From: Sphingomonas citri
GTDB taxonomy: Bacteria > Pseudomonadota > Alphaproteobacteria > Sphingomonadales > Sphingomonadaceae
DNA length: 64,000 bases
Assembly: GCF_019429485.1 (NCBI RefSeq)
Contig: NZ_JAHXZN010000007.1
Location: 124,001 to 188,000, forward strand
Reading direction: 5' to 3'
Numbering within the stretch: position 1 is the first letter of the stretch; every line of letters starts with the position of its first letter. The notes under the pieces were generated by a model. That model had not been told where the DNA came from and did no database searches. It saw only the letters and a program-made list of their open reading frames with translations. The translations under genes were made by a program, and so were the position numbers. Below are positions 19,055-26,581 of this stretch, in pieces.

Positions 19055-19162
19055 ATGACCCGCCTGCCCTCGCTGCCGCACGCGCTGCTGCTCACCGCCG
19101 CCAGCTTCGCCACCACCGCGCTGCTGATCTACGTCGACGTCGCGAGTGCCGTGATCGCCTGA
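19055..19162 (+). CDS. Micro membrane protein B (35 aa)
   Basis: A 35-residue peptide starting MTRLPSLPHALLL, with one hydrophobic helix ending YVDVASAVIA. It starts 14 bp after the first micro protein and has a GGAG ribosome site in the gap (GAGCGGAGCCG). Its plan (short basic N-terminus, one helix, small residues at the end) parallels the first peptide, suggesting a functional pair, but no family is known to me. Confidence 0.55.
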   Translation: MTRLPSLPHALLLTAASFATTALLIYVDVASAVIA

Positions 19163-19200
19163 TCACGGCACCGCGTCGTGCGGCACGCGTTGCCCGCGGC

Positions 19201-19626
19201 ATGGACCGCAACGCCGACCCGACACTCGATCGCTTCGTCGCCGCGCAGGCGACCAGCTATGCCACCGCGCTCGCCGAGCTCCGCACCGGCGCCAAGTGCA
19301 GCCACTGGATGTGGTACATCTTCCCGCAGATCGCCGGCCTCGGCCACAGCGACATGGCGCGGCGCTACGCCATCCGTGACCTCGCTGAAGCGCGCGCCTA
19401 TCTCGCGCACCCGTTGCTCGGGGCACGCTACGCCGAGAGCGCCGCGGCGCTGCTGGCGCACCGTGGCCACGACGCCGCCGCGATCATGGGCGGGATCGAC
19501 GCGATCAAACTGCGCTCGTCGCTGACGCTGTTCGACCGGGCTGGTGCACCGGACGCGGTGCGCGAGACGCTCGACGCCTTCTTCGACTCACCCGATCCCG
19601 CGACGCTGCGGCTGCTCGAGCGCTGA
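19201..19626 (+). CDS. DUF1810 family protein
   Basis: A 141-residue cytoplasmic protein clearly of the DUF1810 family: the signature segments TGAKCSHWMWYIFPQIAGLG and GGIDAIKLRSSLTLF are present. The family is small, calpastatin-like in old annotations, and of unknown biochemical role. The length is complete. It lies 38 bp after the micro-protein pair on the same strand; read-through from the sigma-54 promoter is possible. It is convergent with the RND operon. Confidence 0.9.
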   Translation: MDRNADPTLDRFVAAQATSYATALAELRTGAKCSHWMWYIFPQIAGLGHSDMARRYAIRDLAEARAYLAHPLLGARYAESAAALLAHRGHDAAAIMGGIDAIKLRSSLTLFDRAGAPDAVRETLDAFFDSPDPATLRLLER

Positions 19627-19633
19627 CCTCACG

Positions 19634-21031
19634 TCACGCCGCGCTCCAGCGCCCGCCGAGCGCGCGGAACAGGTCGACCTGCGCGTCCGCCACCAGCTGG
19701 TCCTGCAAAGCCAACGCGGCCTGGGCGTCGGCGAGCGTGCGCTCGGCGTCGAGCTGCGACAGGCTGTCGATCTGCCCCTCGCGGCGTTGCGCGCGCGTGA
19801 TCCGCGCGGCGCGATCGGCCTGGCCGAGCGCCTGCTGGAGCGCGGCGCGGCGCTCGAGCGAGCGCGCGTAATTGGACAGCGCGGTCTCGGTCTCGCCCAG
19901 CGCGGTCAGCACCGTCCCGTCGAAGGTGGCGAGCGCGGCGCGCGTGTCGGCCTCGGCGCCGGCGACGCGCGCGCGCGCCTTGCCCGGGTTGACCGCCCAG
20001 TTGAGCAACGGCCCGAGCAGGAAGTTGAGCGGCCCCGCGCCGAAGAGGTTACCGAAGCCGGTGCTGGTCTGCCCGACCGAGCCGCCTAAAGTGATGCGCG
20101 GGTAGAGGTCGGCGGTGGCCACCCCGATCCGCGCGGTGGCGGCGGCGAGGCGGCGCTCGGCGGCACGCACGTCGGGGCGGCGCGCGAGCAGGGCCGCGCC
20201 GTCGCCGACCGGGATGGCCTGCTCGATCCGCAGCGCGGTGGCGCGCTCGCCCGCCACCGGAGGGAGTTCCTGCGGGGTGCGCCCGGTCAGCGTCGCCAGC
20301 CGGAACAAAGCCGCCTGGCGCTCGGCAACGAGCGAGGGGATGTCGGCGCGGCGCTGGTCCCGCAGCGCGGCGATCCGCGCGGTGTCGAGCGGGGTGGTCA
20401 GCCCCGCCTCGGTGCGGCGCTCGGTGGTGCCGACCTGGCGGTCGAGCAAGGCGACGATCCGCTCCGCCACCGCGATCCGCGCCGCCGCGGCGGCGGCGTC
20501 GGCATAAGCGCGCGTGGTGTCCGCCACCACCGCGACCCGCACCGCGTCGGCGTCGGCGGCGGCCGCGGCGACGTCGCCGCGCGCCGCCTCGACCCCGCGC
20601 GAGACTCGGCCGAACAGGTCGACCTCGTAGGAGACGTCGAGCCCGCCGTCGATCAGCCAGGTCTCACCGCTCACCCCGGGCGGGCGCTGCGCCTGCGAGA
20701 AGCGGTTGTAGGTCCCGCTGGCACCGAGCGTCGCCTGCGGGGTGCGATCGTTGCGTACCTCGCGGAGCGACGCGCGCGCGCGCTCGAGCCGCGCGGTGGC
20801 GACGCGCACGTCGGTGTTGGCGGCGAGCGCCGACTCGACCAGCCCGTTGAGCACGGGATCGTCGTACAGCCGCCACCAGTGATCGTCGGGCGCGGCGGCG
20901 AGCGTCGGCCCGCCGGTGCCGAGGAAGGGAGCGGCCGCGCTCGCCGCGGTGGCGGGGGCGCGATAGTCGGGGCCGGCGGCGCAGGCGGCGAGCGCCAGCG
21001 TGGCGGTGGCGGCGAGCCAATGCTTGATCAT
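19634..21031 (-). CDS. RND efflux outer-membrane factor, NodT family lipoprotein
   Basis: A 465-residue outer-membrane channel of the TolC/NodT group. The start at 21031 gives a lipoprotein signal peptide (lipobox LAACAAG); an upstream extension to 21139 overlaps the pump gene and is unlikely. The repeated TolC helical pairs (for example LTALGETETALSNYARSLERR) are visible. It completes a three-gene efflux operon as the last gene, 26 bp after the pump stop. Confidence 0.92.
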   Translation of the reverse strand: MIKHWLAATATLALAACAAGPDYRAPATAASAAAPFLGTGGPTLAAAPDDHWWRLYDDPVLNGLVESALAANTDVRVATARLERARASLREVRNDRTPQATLGASGTYNRFSQAQRPPGVSGETWLIDGGLDVSYEVDLFGRVSRGVEAARGDVAAAAADADAVRVAVVADTTRAYADAAAAAARIAVAERIVALLDRQVGTTERRTEAGLTTPLDTARIAALRDQRRADIPSLVAERQAALFRLATLTGRTPQELPPVAGERATALRIEQAIPVGDGAALLARRPDVRAAERRLAAATARIGVATADLYPRITLGGSVGQTSTGFGNLFGAGPLNFLLGPLLNWAVNPGKARARVAGAEADTRAALATFDGTVLTALGETETALSNYARSLERRAALQQALGQADRAARITRAQRREGQIDSLSQLDAERTLADAQAALALQDQLVADAQVDLFRALGGRWSAA

Positions 21032-21057
21032 CGTCTCTCTCGTTTCCGTAGCAGGAG

Positions 21058-24000
21058 TCACTCGGCGGGCTGGAGCGCGGCGTCGTCGTCGCGGCGCGCA
21101 AGCCGGCGCCGGGCGAGCCGCGCGCCGAGCGCGCGACACACCACGTAGAAGGTCGGCGTGAAGATCAGCCCGAAGCCGGTCACCCCGATCATCCCGAAGA
21201 ACACCGCGGTGCCCAGCGCCTGGCGCAGCTCGGCGCCCGCGCCGGTCGCGATCAGCAGCGGCACGGTGCCGAGGATGAAGGCGAAGCTGGTCATCAGGAT
21301 CGGCCGCAGTCGCACCTGTGCCGCCTGCACAGCGGCCTCGACCGGGCTGACACCGTCGCGCTCCTCCGCCTGCTTGGCGAACTCGACCACCAGGATGGCG
21401 TTCTTGGCGGCGAGCGCGATCAGCACGACCAGCCCGATCTGCGTCAGCACGTTATTGTCCATGCCGCGCAGGTTAACCCCCGTCATCGCGGCGAGCAGGC
21501 ACATTGGCACGATCAGCACGATCGAGAGCGGCAGCAGCAGGCTCTCATATTGCGCCGCGAGCACCAGGAAGACGAACACGACCGCCAACGCGAAGACGAT
21601 CCCGGCGGTGTTGCCCGCCGCCTTCTGCTGGAAGGCGATGCCGGTCCACTCGGCGCCATAGCCCGAGGGCAGCGTGTCGTGCGCCAGCTTCTCCATCGTC
21701 ACCAGCGAGCGGCCCGAGGAGTAACCCGGCGCGGTGTCGCCGTCGACCTCGACCGCGGGATAGAGGTTGTAGCGCGTGACGCGGTACGGGCCGGTACGGT
21801 CCTGGAAGGTCGCGACCGAGCCGATCGGCACCATCGCGCCCGAGGCCGAGCGGGTCTTGAGGTTGGCGATGTCCGCCGGGGTCGAGCGGAACGGCGCGTC
21901 GGCTTGGGCGGTGACACGGTAGGTGCGGCCGATCAGGTTGAAGTCGTTCACGAAGGCGCTGCCGAGATAGACCTGGAGCGCCTCGAACACACGCGCCGGG
22001 GGCACGCCGAGCAGGTCCGACTTGGCGCGGTCGACGTCGGCGAAGATGCGCGGCGTGGCGGTGTTGAAGAAGGTGTAGACCTGCGCCAGCCCCTCGGTCT
22101 GGTTGGCGGCGCCGATCAGCTTGCCCGCCTCCGCGCCGAGCGCCTGATAGCCCGCGCCCTGGCGATCCTGCACCATCAGGCGATAGCCGCCGGCCGAGCC
22201 GATGCCCTGGATCAACGGCGGGGGCACGACGAGGATCCGCGCCTCGTCGATGTCGCCGGTGACCTCGCGCGTCTTCTGCATGATGCCCGCGAAGGTGACG
22301 CCGAGCTTCTCGCGCTCGGCGAAGGACTGGAGCGGCACGTACGCCGCGGCGGTGTTGGGCGCGAGCGTCTGCGACGGGCCGTCGAAGCCCGCGAGCATGA
22401 CGACGCCCTTCACCCCCGCGAGCGGCAGGATGCGCTTGGCGACCTTCTGCACCACCGCGTCGGTGCGCTCGACCGAGGCGCCCGCGGGCAGCTGCACCAC
22501 GGTGAGGAAATAGCCCTGGTCCTGCGCGGGGATGAAGCCGGTCGGCGTCGCCCAGAACAGCGCCACGGTCGCGGCGATGAGGCCGGCATAGACCGCCATC
22601 ATCCGCTTCGGCGCACGCACCAGCTTGGCGGTGAGATTGGCATAGCCCAGGCTCAGCCGCTCGAACGCGCGGTTGAACGAGTCACCGGCCGAGCGCAGCG
22701 CGCGGGTGACGCGGTTGCCCGAGCCGTGCGCCTCGTGCGGGCGCAGCAGCAGTGCGGCGAGCGCGGGCGAGAGCGTCAGCGACACCACCAGCGAGATCAC
22801 CGTCGCGGTGGCGATCGTCACCGCGAACTGCTGGTAGAAGGCGCCCGAGAGGCCGGTGAGGAACAAGGTCGGCACGAACACCGCGCACAGCACCAGCACG
22901 ATCGCGACCAGCGCGCCCGACACCTCGTCCATCGACACCTTGGCCGCCTCGAGCGGGGAGAGCCCCTGCTCGAGGTTGCGCTCGACATTCTCGACCACGA
23001 CGATCGCGTCGTCGACGACGATGCCGATCGCCAGCACCAGCCCGAACAGCGAGAGCGTGTTGAGCGAGTAGCCGACCGCGGCGAGCACCGCGAAGGTGCC
23101 GACCAGCGAGACCGGGATGGCGACGATCGGGATGATCGCGGCGCGCCACTTCTGGAGGAACACCAGGATGACGAGCACGACGAGCACCATCGCCTCGAAC
23201 AAGGTGTGGATCACCGCGTCGACCGACTGGGCGATGAACTCGGTGGGGTTGTAGATGACGCGATACTCCAGGCCCTTGGGAAAGGACTTGGACATCGCCT
23301 CCATCTCGGCGGTCACCTTCTCGGCGGCGGCGAGCGCGTTCGAGCCGGGGCGCTGGAACACCGCCGCGATCACGGTCGGCTGGCCGGAGAGATAGGTGTT
23401 CGAATTATAGTCCTGCGCGCCGAGCTCGACGCGCGCGACGTCGCGCACGCGTACCTGGCGACCGCTGCCGTCGGTGCGGATCACCACGTCGGCGAACTGG
23501 TTGGGGTCGACCAGCCGGCCCTGGGTCTCGACGTTGAGTTGGAAGGCGTTGCCGTTGCCATAGGGCGGCTGGCCGAGCGAGCCCGCCGCGACCTGGACGT
23601 TCTGCGCGCGCAGCGCCGCGACGATGTCGCCCGCGGTGAGGTCGAGCGCGGCGGCGCGGCCGGGATCGATCCACACGCGCATCGCATAGTCGCGGCTGCC
23701 GAACAGGCGGACGTCGCCGACGCCGTCGATGCGCGCGAGGCGGTCGCGCACCTGGGTCAGCGCGTAGTTGGAGATGTAACCGCGATCGAGCGACTTGTCG
23801 GGCGAGATCAGGTTGACGACCATGAGGAAGTCGGGGCTGGTCTTGCGAGTCACGACGCCGAGCCGCTGCACCTCCTCGGGCAGCCGCGGCACCGCGACGG
23901 CGACGCGGTTCTGGACGAGCACCTGCGCGGCGTCGAGGTCGGTGCCGATCTTGAAGGTGACGGTGATCGTCAGATTGCCGTCGCCGGTCGACTGGCTCGA

Positions 24001-24240
24001 CTGGTACAGCATGTTGTCGACGCCGTTGATCTCCTGCTCGATCGGCGCGGCGACGGTCTCCGCCACGGTCTCGGCCGAGGCGCCGGGGTAATTGGCGGTG
24101 ACGGTCACCGTCGGCGGCACGATGTCGGGGTATTGCGCGACGGGGAGACCCGAATAGGCGATCGCGCCGACGATGGTGATGATCACCGCGATGACGCCCG
24201 CGAAGATCGGGCGGGTGATGAAGAAGCGCGAGAGGCGCAT
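21058..24240 (-). CDS. RND multidrug efflux pump, HAE1 (AcrB/MexB) family
   Basis: A 1060-residue inner-membrane proton/drug antiporter with two repeated halves, each with a large periplasmic loop, and twelve transmembrane segments. The proton-relay signature VVDDAIVVVENVERN in TM4 is intact. Near the N-terminus SRFFITRPIFAGVIAVIITIVG is the first transmembrane helix of this family. It works with the adaptor upstream and the NodT factor downstream. A very long antisense frame of 906 codons opposite it is a GC artefact. The substrate range cannot be read from sequence. Confidence 0.95.
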   Translation of the reverse strand: MRLSRFFITRPIFAGVIAVIITIVGAIAYSGLPVAQYPDIVPPTVTVTANYPGASAETVAETVAAPIEQEINGVDNMLYQSSQSTGDGNLTITVTFKIGTDLDAAQVLVQNRVAVAVPRLPEEVQRLGVVTRKTSPDFLMVVNLISPDKSLDRGYISNYALTQVRDRLARIDGVGDVRLFGSRDYAMRVWIDPGRAAALDLTAGDIVAALRAQNVQVAAGSLGQPPYGNGNAFQLNVETQGRLVDPNQFADVVIRTDGSGRQVRVRDVARVELGAQDYNSNTYLSGQPTVIAAVFQRPGSNALAAAEKVTAEMEAMSKSFPKGLEYRVIYNPTEFIAQSVDAVIHTLFEAMVLVVLVILVFLQKWRAAIIPIVAIPVSLVGTFAVLAAVGYSLNTLSLFGLVLAIGIVVDDAIVVVENVERNLEQGLSPLEAAKVSMDEVSGALVAIVLVLCAVFVPTLFLTGLSGAFYQQFAVTIATATVISLVVSLTLSPALAALLLRPHEAHGSGNRVTRALRSAGDSFNRAFERLSLGYANLTAKLVRAPKRMMAVYAGLIAATVALFWATPTGFIPAQDQGYFLTVVQLPAGASVERTDAVVQKVAKRILPLAGVKGVVMLAGFDGPSQTLAPNTAAAYVPLQSFAEREKLGVTFAGIMQKTREVTGDIDEARILVVPPPLIQGIGSAGGYRLMVQDRQGAGYQALGAEAGKLIGAANQTEGLAQVYTFFNTATPRIFADVDRAKSDLLGVPPARVFEALQVYLGSAFVNDFNLIGRTYRVTAQADAPFRSTPADIANLKTRSASGAMVPIGSVATFQDRTGPYRVTRYNLYPAVEVDGDTAPGYSSGRSLVTMEKLAHDTLPSGYGAEWTGIAFQQKAAGNTAGIVFALAVVFVFLVLAAQYESLLLPLSIVLIVPMCLLAAMTGVNLRGMDNNVLTQIGLVVLIALAAKNAILVVEFAKQAEERDGVSPVEAAVQAAQVRLRPILMTSFAFILGTVPLLIATGAGAELRQALGTAVFFGMIGVTGFGLIFTPTFYVVCRALGARLARRRLARRDDDAALQPAE

Positions 24241-24319
24241 GGCAGGCTCCCCGGGTACGAGGATGGATAGGGGCCGCTGGGAAGCGACGGATCGGGGGAC
24301 GGCGCCGACGCCGCCGTGG

Positions 24320-25576
24320 TCAGGAGGTGAAGGTGGCCTCGCCGGTGATCGGCGCCGCGCCCGGCGGGGCGTCGCCGCCGCTCGCCGGCGCGATCGTGCC
24401 CGAGCGGACCTGCACCTTGGTGCCCGGCATCGCCATCTGGGTGCCGCTGATCACGACTCGGTCGCTGGGCGAGATCCCGCTGCGCACGATCCGCAGGCCG
24501 GCGAGCACCGGGCCGAGCGTCACCGGCTTGGCGGTCACGGTGCCGTCGGCGCCAACGGTCAGCAGCGTCTTGCGCGCCTGGTCGGTCTGCACCGCGGCGT
24601 CGGGGACGAGCAGCGCGCGCGTCGTCGCGCCCGAGGCGAGCCGCATGTTGCCGAACATGCCCGGCGTCAGGAACTGGTCCGGGTTGCGCAGCACCGCGCG
24701 ACTGCGGATCGTTCCCGAGCGCGAGTCGAGCCCGTTGTCGGTGAAGTCGAGCCGGCCGTGCCAGCGATAGTCACCCTCGTCCTGCAGCCGCACGTCGACC
24801 TCGGGCGCGGAGACGCCCGCGGCGCGCGCGCGCTTGTTCTTGAGGAACAGCGCCTCCGAGCCGTCGAAGGCGAAATAGATCGGGTCGAGCGCGTTGATCG
24901 TGGTGAGCAGCGTGCCGCTGGTGTCGCCGCCGGCGACCAGGTTGCCGGGGTCGATGCGCCGGTCCGAGACGCGGCCCGCGATCGGCGCGCGCACCTGGGT
25001 GAACTCCATGTCGAGCGCGCGCGCGCGGACCCGCGCCTCGGCGGCGGCGAGCTGCGCCCCGGCGGCGCGGACGCGCGCGGTGAGCTGATCGAGCTCGCCC
25101 TTGGAGACCGCGTCCTCGGCGACGAGCCGGCCGGCGCGGTCGAGGTTGGCGCGCGCGAGCAGCAGGTCGCTGCGCGCGGTCGCGACACCCGCCTGCGCCT
25201 CGGCGAGCGCGGCGGCGAAGGGACGCTGATCGATGGTGAAGAGCAGCTGCCCGGCGCGGACGGTGGCGCCGTCGGTGAAATGCACCGCGCTGATCGCGCC
25301 CGAGACGCGCGGGCGCACCTCGACCGAGCGGCTCGGCTCGAAGCGGCCGACGTAATCGTCCCACTCGGCGACGGTGCGCTGGAGCGGCGGCGCGACGGTG
25401 ACGGTGGGGGCCGGCGGCGCGGCGACCGCGGGCTGTTCGCGGTGGAGCAAGGTGGCGGCGCCGATCACCGCGACGAGCGGGAGGCCGATCCAGGCGGCGC
25501 GACGGGCGGCGCTGGCGCGCGGCGCGGGCGCGGCCTCGACCGAGTCGGCGGGGTCGATGGCGGTATGCATGTTCAT
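24320..25576 (-). CDS. RND periplasmic adaptor (membrane fusion protein)
   Basis: A 418-residue MFP that links the pump to the outer-membrane factor. An N-terminal signal-anchor helix (WIGLPLVAVIGAATL) is followed by the barrel-sandwich and hairpin regions (SGAISAVHFTDGATVRAGQLLFTID, then an Ala-rich coiled hairpin) and the FTQVRAPIAGRVSDRRIDPGNLV lipoyl half. It is the first gene of the efflux operon, with the pump 79 bp downstream. A strong promoter with operator-like palindromes lies about 300 bp upstream. Confidence 0.93.
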   Translation of the reverse strand: MNMHTAIDPADSVEAAPAPRASAARRAAWIGLPLVAVIGAATLLHREQPAVAAPPAPTVTVAPPLQRTVAEWDDYVGRFEPSRSVEVRPRVSGAISAVHFTDGATVRAGQLLFTIDQRPFAAALAEAQAGVATARSDLLLARANLDRAGRLVAEDAVSKGELDQLTARVRAAGAQLAAAEARVRARALDMEFTQVRAPIAGRVSDRRIDPGNLVAGGDTSGTLLTTINALDPIYFAFDGSEALFLKNKRARAAGVSAPEVDVRLQDEGDYRWHGRLDFTDNGLDSRSGTIRSRAVLRNPDQFLTPGMFGNMRLASGATTRALLVPDAAVQTDQARKTLLTVGADGTVTAKPVTLGPVLAGLRIVRSGISPSDRVVISGTQMAMPGTKVQVRSGTIAPASGGDAPPGAAPITGEATFTS

Positions 25577-25629
25577 GCGCGCGTCTCCTCGACGGCGTGA
25601 GGACGGTTCAGGCAGGCGCGATCGGCCAT
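25573..25629 (-). CDS. Possible 18-codon upstream ORF overlapping the adaptor start
   Basis: An ATG at 25629 (MADRACLNRPHAVEETRA) ends at a TGA that overlaps the adaptor ATG as ATGA. An AGGA lies about nine bases before its start. This geometry would couple its translation to the adaptor. It is too short to judge by itself and could be chance. Confidence 0.25.
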   Translation of the reverse strand: MADRACLNRPHAVEETRA

Positions 25630-25861
25630 GAAGACGTATCCTGTGCGATGGGCGGCCGACCGCGCTCCGACGCGCGGGATACGCAGCGCGTCGGGCGAGG
25701 GCGGACGTGTCCGGTCACGCGGGCACGTGCCCGGCGAGCGGAGAGGGAAAGATCGTTACGCGACGCCGCCCCCGAATCAGGGCGCGGCACACTCGAGGAT
25801 GGAAAGAGGATCCATAACGGCTCCGTCGATCGCACGGGGGCACGCGGCCACCGTCGTTTCG

Positions 25862-25875
25862 ATACCGTCTGGTAT
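25862..25875. promoter_or_regulatory. TetR-type operator candidate O1, overlapping the -10 box
   Basis: ATACC-GTCT-GGTAT is a perfect 5+4+5 inverted repeat. It overlaps the -10 box of the efflux promoter, so bound protein would block RNA polymerase. The core TACC-N4-GGTA is repeated in a second copy 49 bp away (centre to centre). Confidence 0.6.
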
Positions 25876-25899
25876 AGAAAGCGACCTGACGTGGGTCAA
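25871..25899 (-). promoter_or_regulatory. Sigma-70-type promoter of the RND efflux operon
   Basis: On the minus strand TTGACC and TATACC are separated by exactly 17 bases, a near-consensus housekeeping promoter pointing at the adaptor gene. The start point would be near 25864, leaving a long leader of almost 290 nt. It lies between two TACC-N4-GGTA palindromes. Confidence 0.65.
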
Positions 25900-25911
25900 C
25901 CGGCTTTTTTG

Positions 25912-25923
25912 TACCGCGCGGTA
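25912..25923. promoter_or_regulatory. TetR-type operator candidate O2, upstream of the -35 box
   Basis: TACCGCGCGGTA is a perfect 12-bp palindrome lying 12 bp upstream of the -35 box of the efflux promoter. It shares the TACC/GGTA arms with O1. Two sites bracketing a promoter suggest cooperative repression or looping. Confidence 0.5.
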
Positions 25924-26003
25924 GTTTTCTTTGTCGAGACCTGTTGTGCGGCTTGTGAGTGCGATCGTTTGCGACCGATGCGCGTCGCGCCGGCCGGTCC
26001 GCC

Positions 26004-26549
26004 TCAGCGTTCGGCCGGGTCGGACACCAGCTCGGCACCGGTCGAGCGCCGCACCCCGGCGCGGCCGCGGCGCTTGAGCTCGGCCTTGAGCGACTCGGGG
26101 CGGGGCGCGACGAGGAAGCCGAAGCTGACCGTCCCATGCTTGGTCTCGACCACGTGGTGCAGCCGGTGCGCCTGAATGATGCGCTTCATGTAAGCCGACT
26201 TGGGCAGGTATCGCGTCGGCAGCCTTTTGTGCACGATCACGTCGTGAAAGCCGAAGTAGATCGCGCCATAGGCCGCGATCCCCGCGCCGATCCAGGTGAA
26301 GCCCGGCCACCAGCCGAGCTGCACCCCGCCCAGGATCATCACGAACGACGGCACCGCGAAGATCGCGGCGTAGAGGTCGTTGAGCTCCCAGTTGCCGGGG
26401 CGCGCGCGATGGTGGCTGGCATGCAGGAACCATCCCGGCCCGTGCATCACCCAGCGGTGCATCACATAGGCGAAGCCTTCCATCAGCGCGACGGTGACGA
26501 GGAACAAGAGAAGGGCGGCCCACCAGGACATGCGCGACGATATAGCCAT
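26004..26549 (-). CDS. crtZ: Beta-carotene 3-hydroxylase CrtZ
   Basis: A 181-residue membrane non-heme di-iron hydroxylase of the fatty acid hydroxylase superfamily. Histidine clusters match CrtZ: HRWVMHG (31-37), HASHH (43-47), FHDVIVHK (near 105) and HRLHH (near 130). It turns beta-carotene into zeaxanthin through cryptoxanthin. The start may instead be the ATG at 26531 (MSWWAALLLF). It stands about 16 kb from crtY-crtI, divergent from lysS with only 32 bp between. Confidence 0.92.
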   Translation of the reverse strand: MAISSRMSWWAALLLFLVTVALMEGFAYVMHRWVMHGPGWFLHASHHRARPGNWELNDLYAAIFAVPSFVMILGGVQLGWWPGFTWIGAGIAAYGAIYFGFHDVIVHKRLPTRYLPKSAYMKRIIQAHRLHHVVETKHGTVSFGFLVAPRPESLKAELKRRGRAGVRRSTGAELVSDPAER

Positions 26550-26581
26550 GGCACGCGCGTCTCGCTACGTCGCAGCGCACC

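Larger units (their letters stand above)
25577..26003. other. 427-bp intergenic region upstream of the RND operon
   Basis: The stretch holds no convincing gene longer than a few codons. From right to left it contains an operator-like palindrome (25912-25923), a minus-strand promoter (25871-25899) overlapped by a second palindrome (25862-25875), a possible 12-codon leader ORF (25777-25815, MDPLSILECAAP) and a 14-bp palindrome CGGGCACGTGCCCG at 25720-25733. The AT content is clearly higher near 25860-25980 than in the coding DNA around it. No TetR- or MarR-type regulator gene is adjacent. Confidence 0.6.

Noticed and set aside
21550..24270. Antisense ORF of 906 codons opposite the RND pump
   Set aside because: It has no domain, a His/Arg/Asp-rich composition typical of reading GC-rich coding DNA in the opposite strand, and lies entirely over a well-supported gene.
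25720..25733. Perfect palindrome CGGGCACGTGCCCG
   Set aside because: It lies in the transcribed leader, far from the promoter; such GC palindromes arise often by chance in this DNA. Kept only as a note in the region entry.
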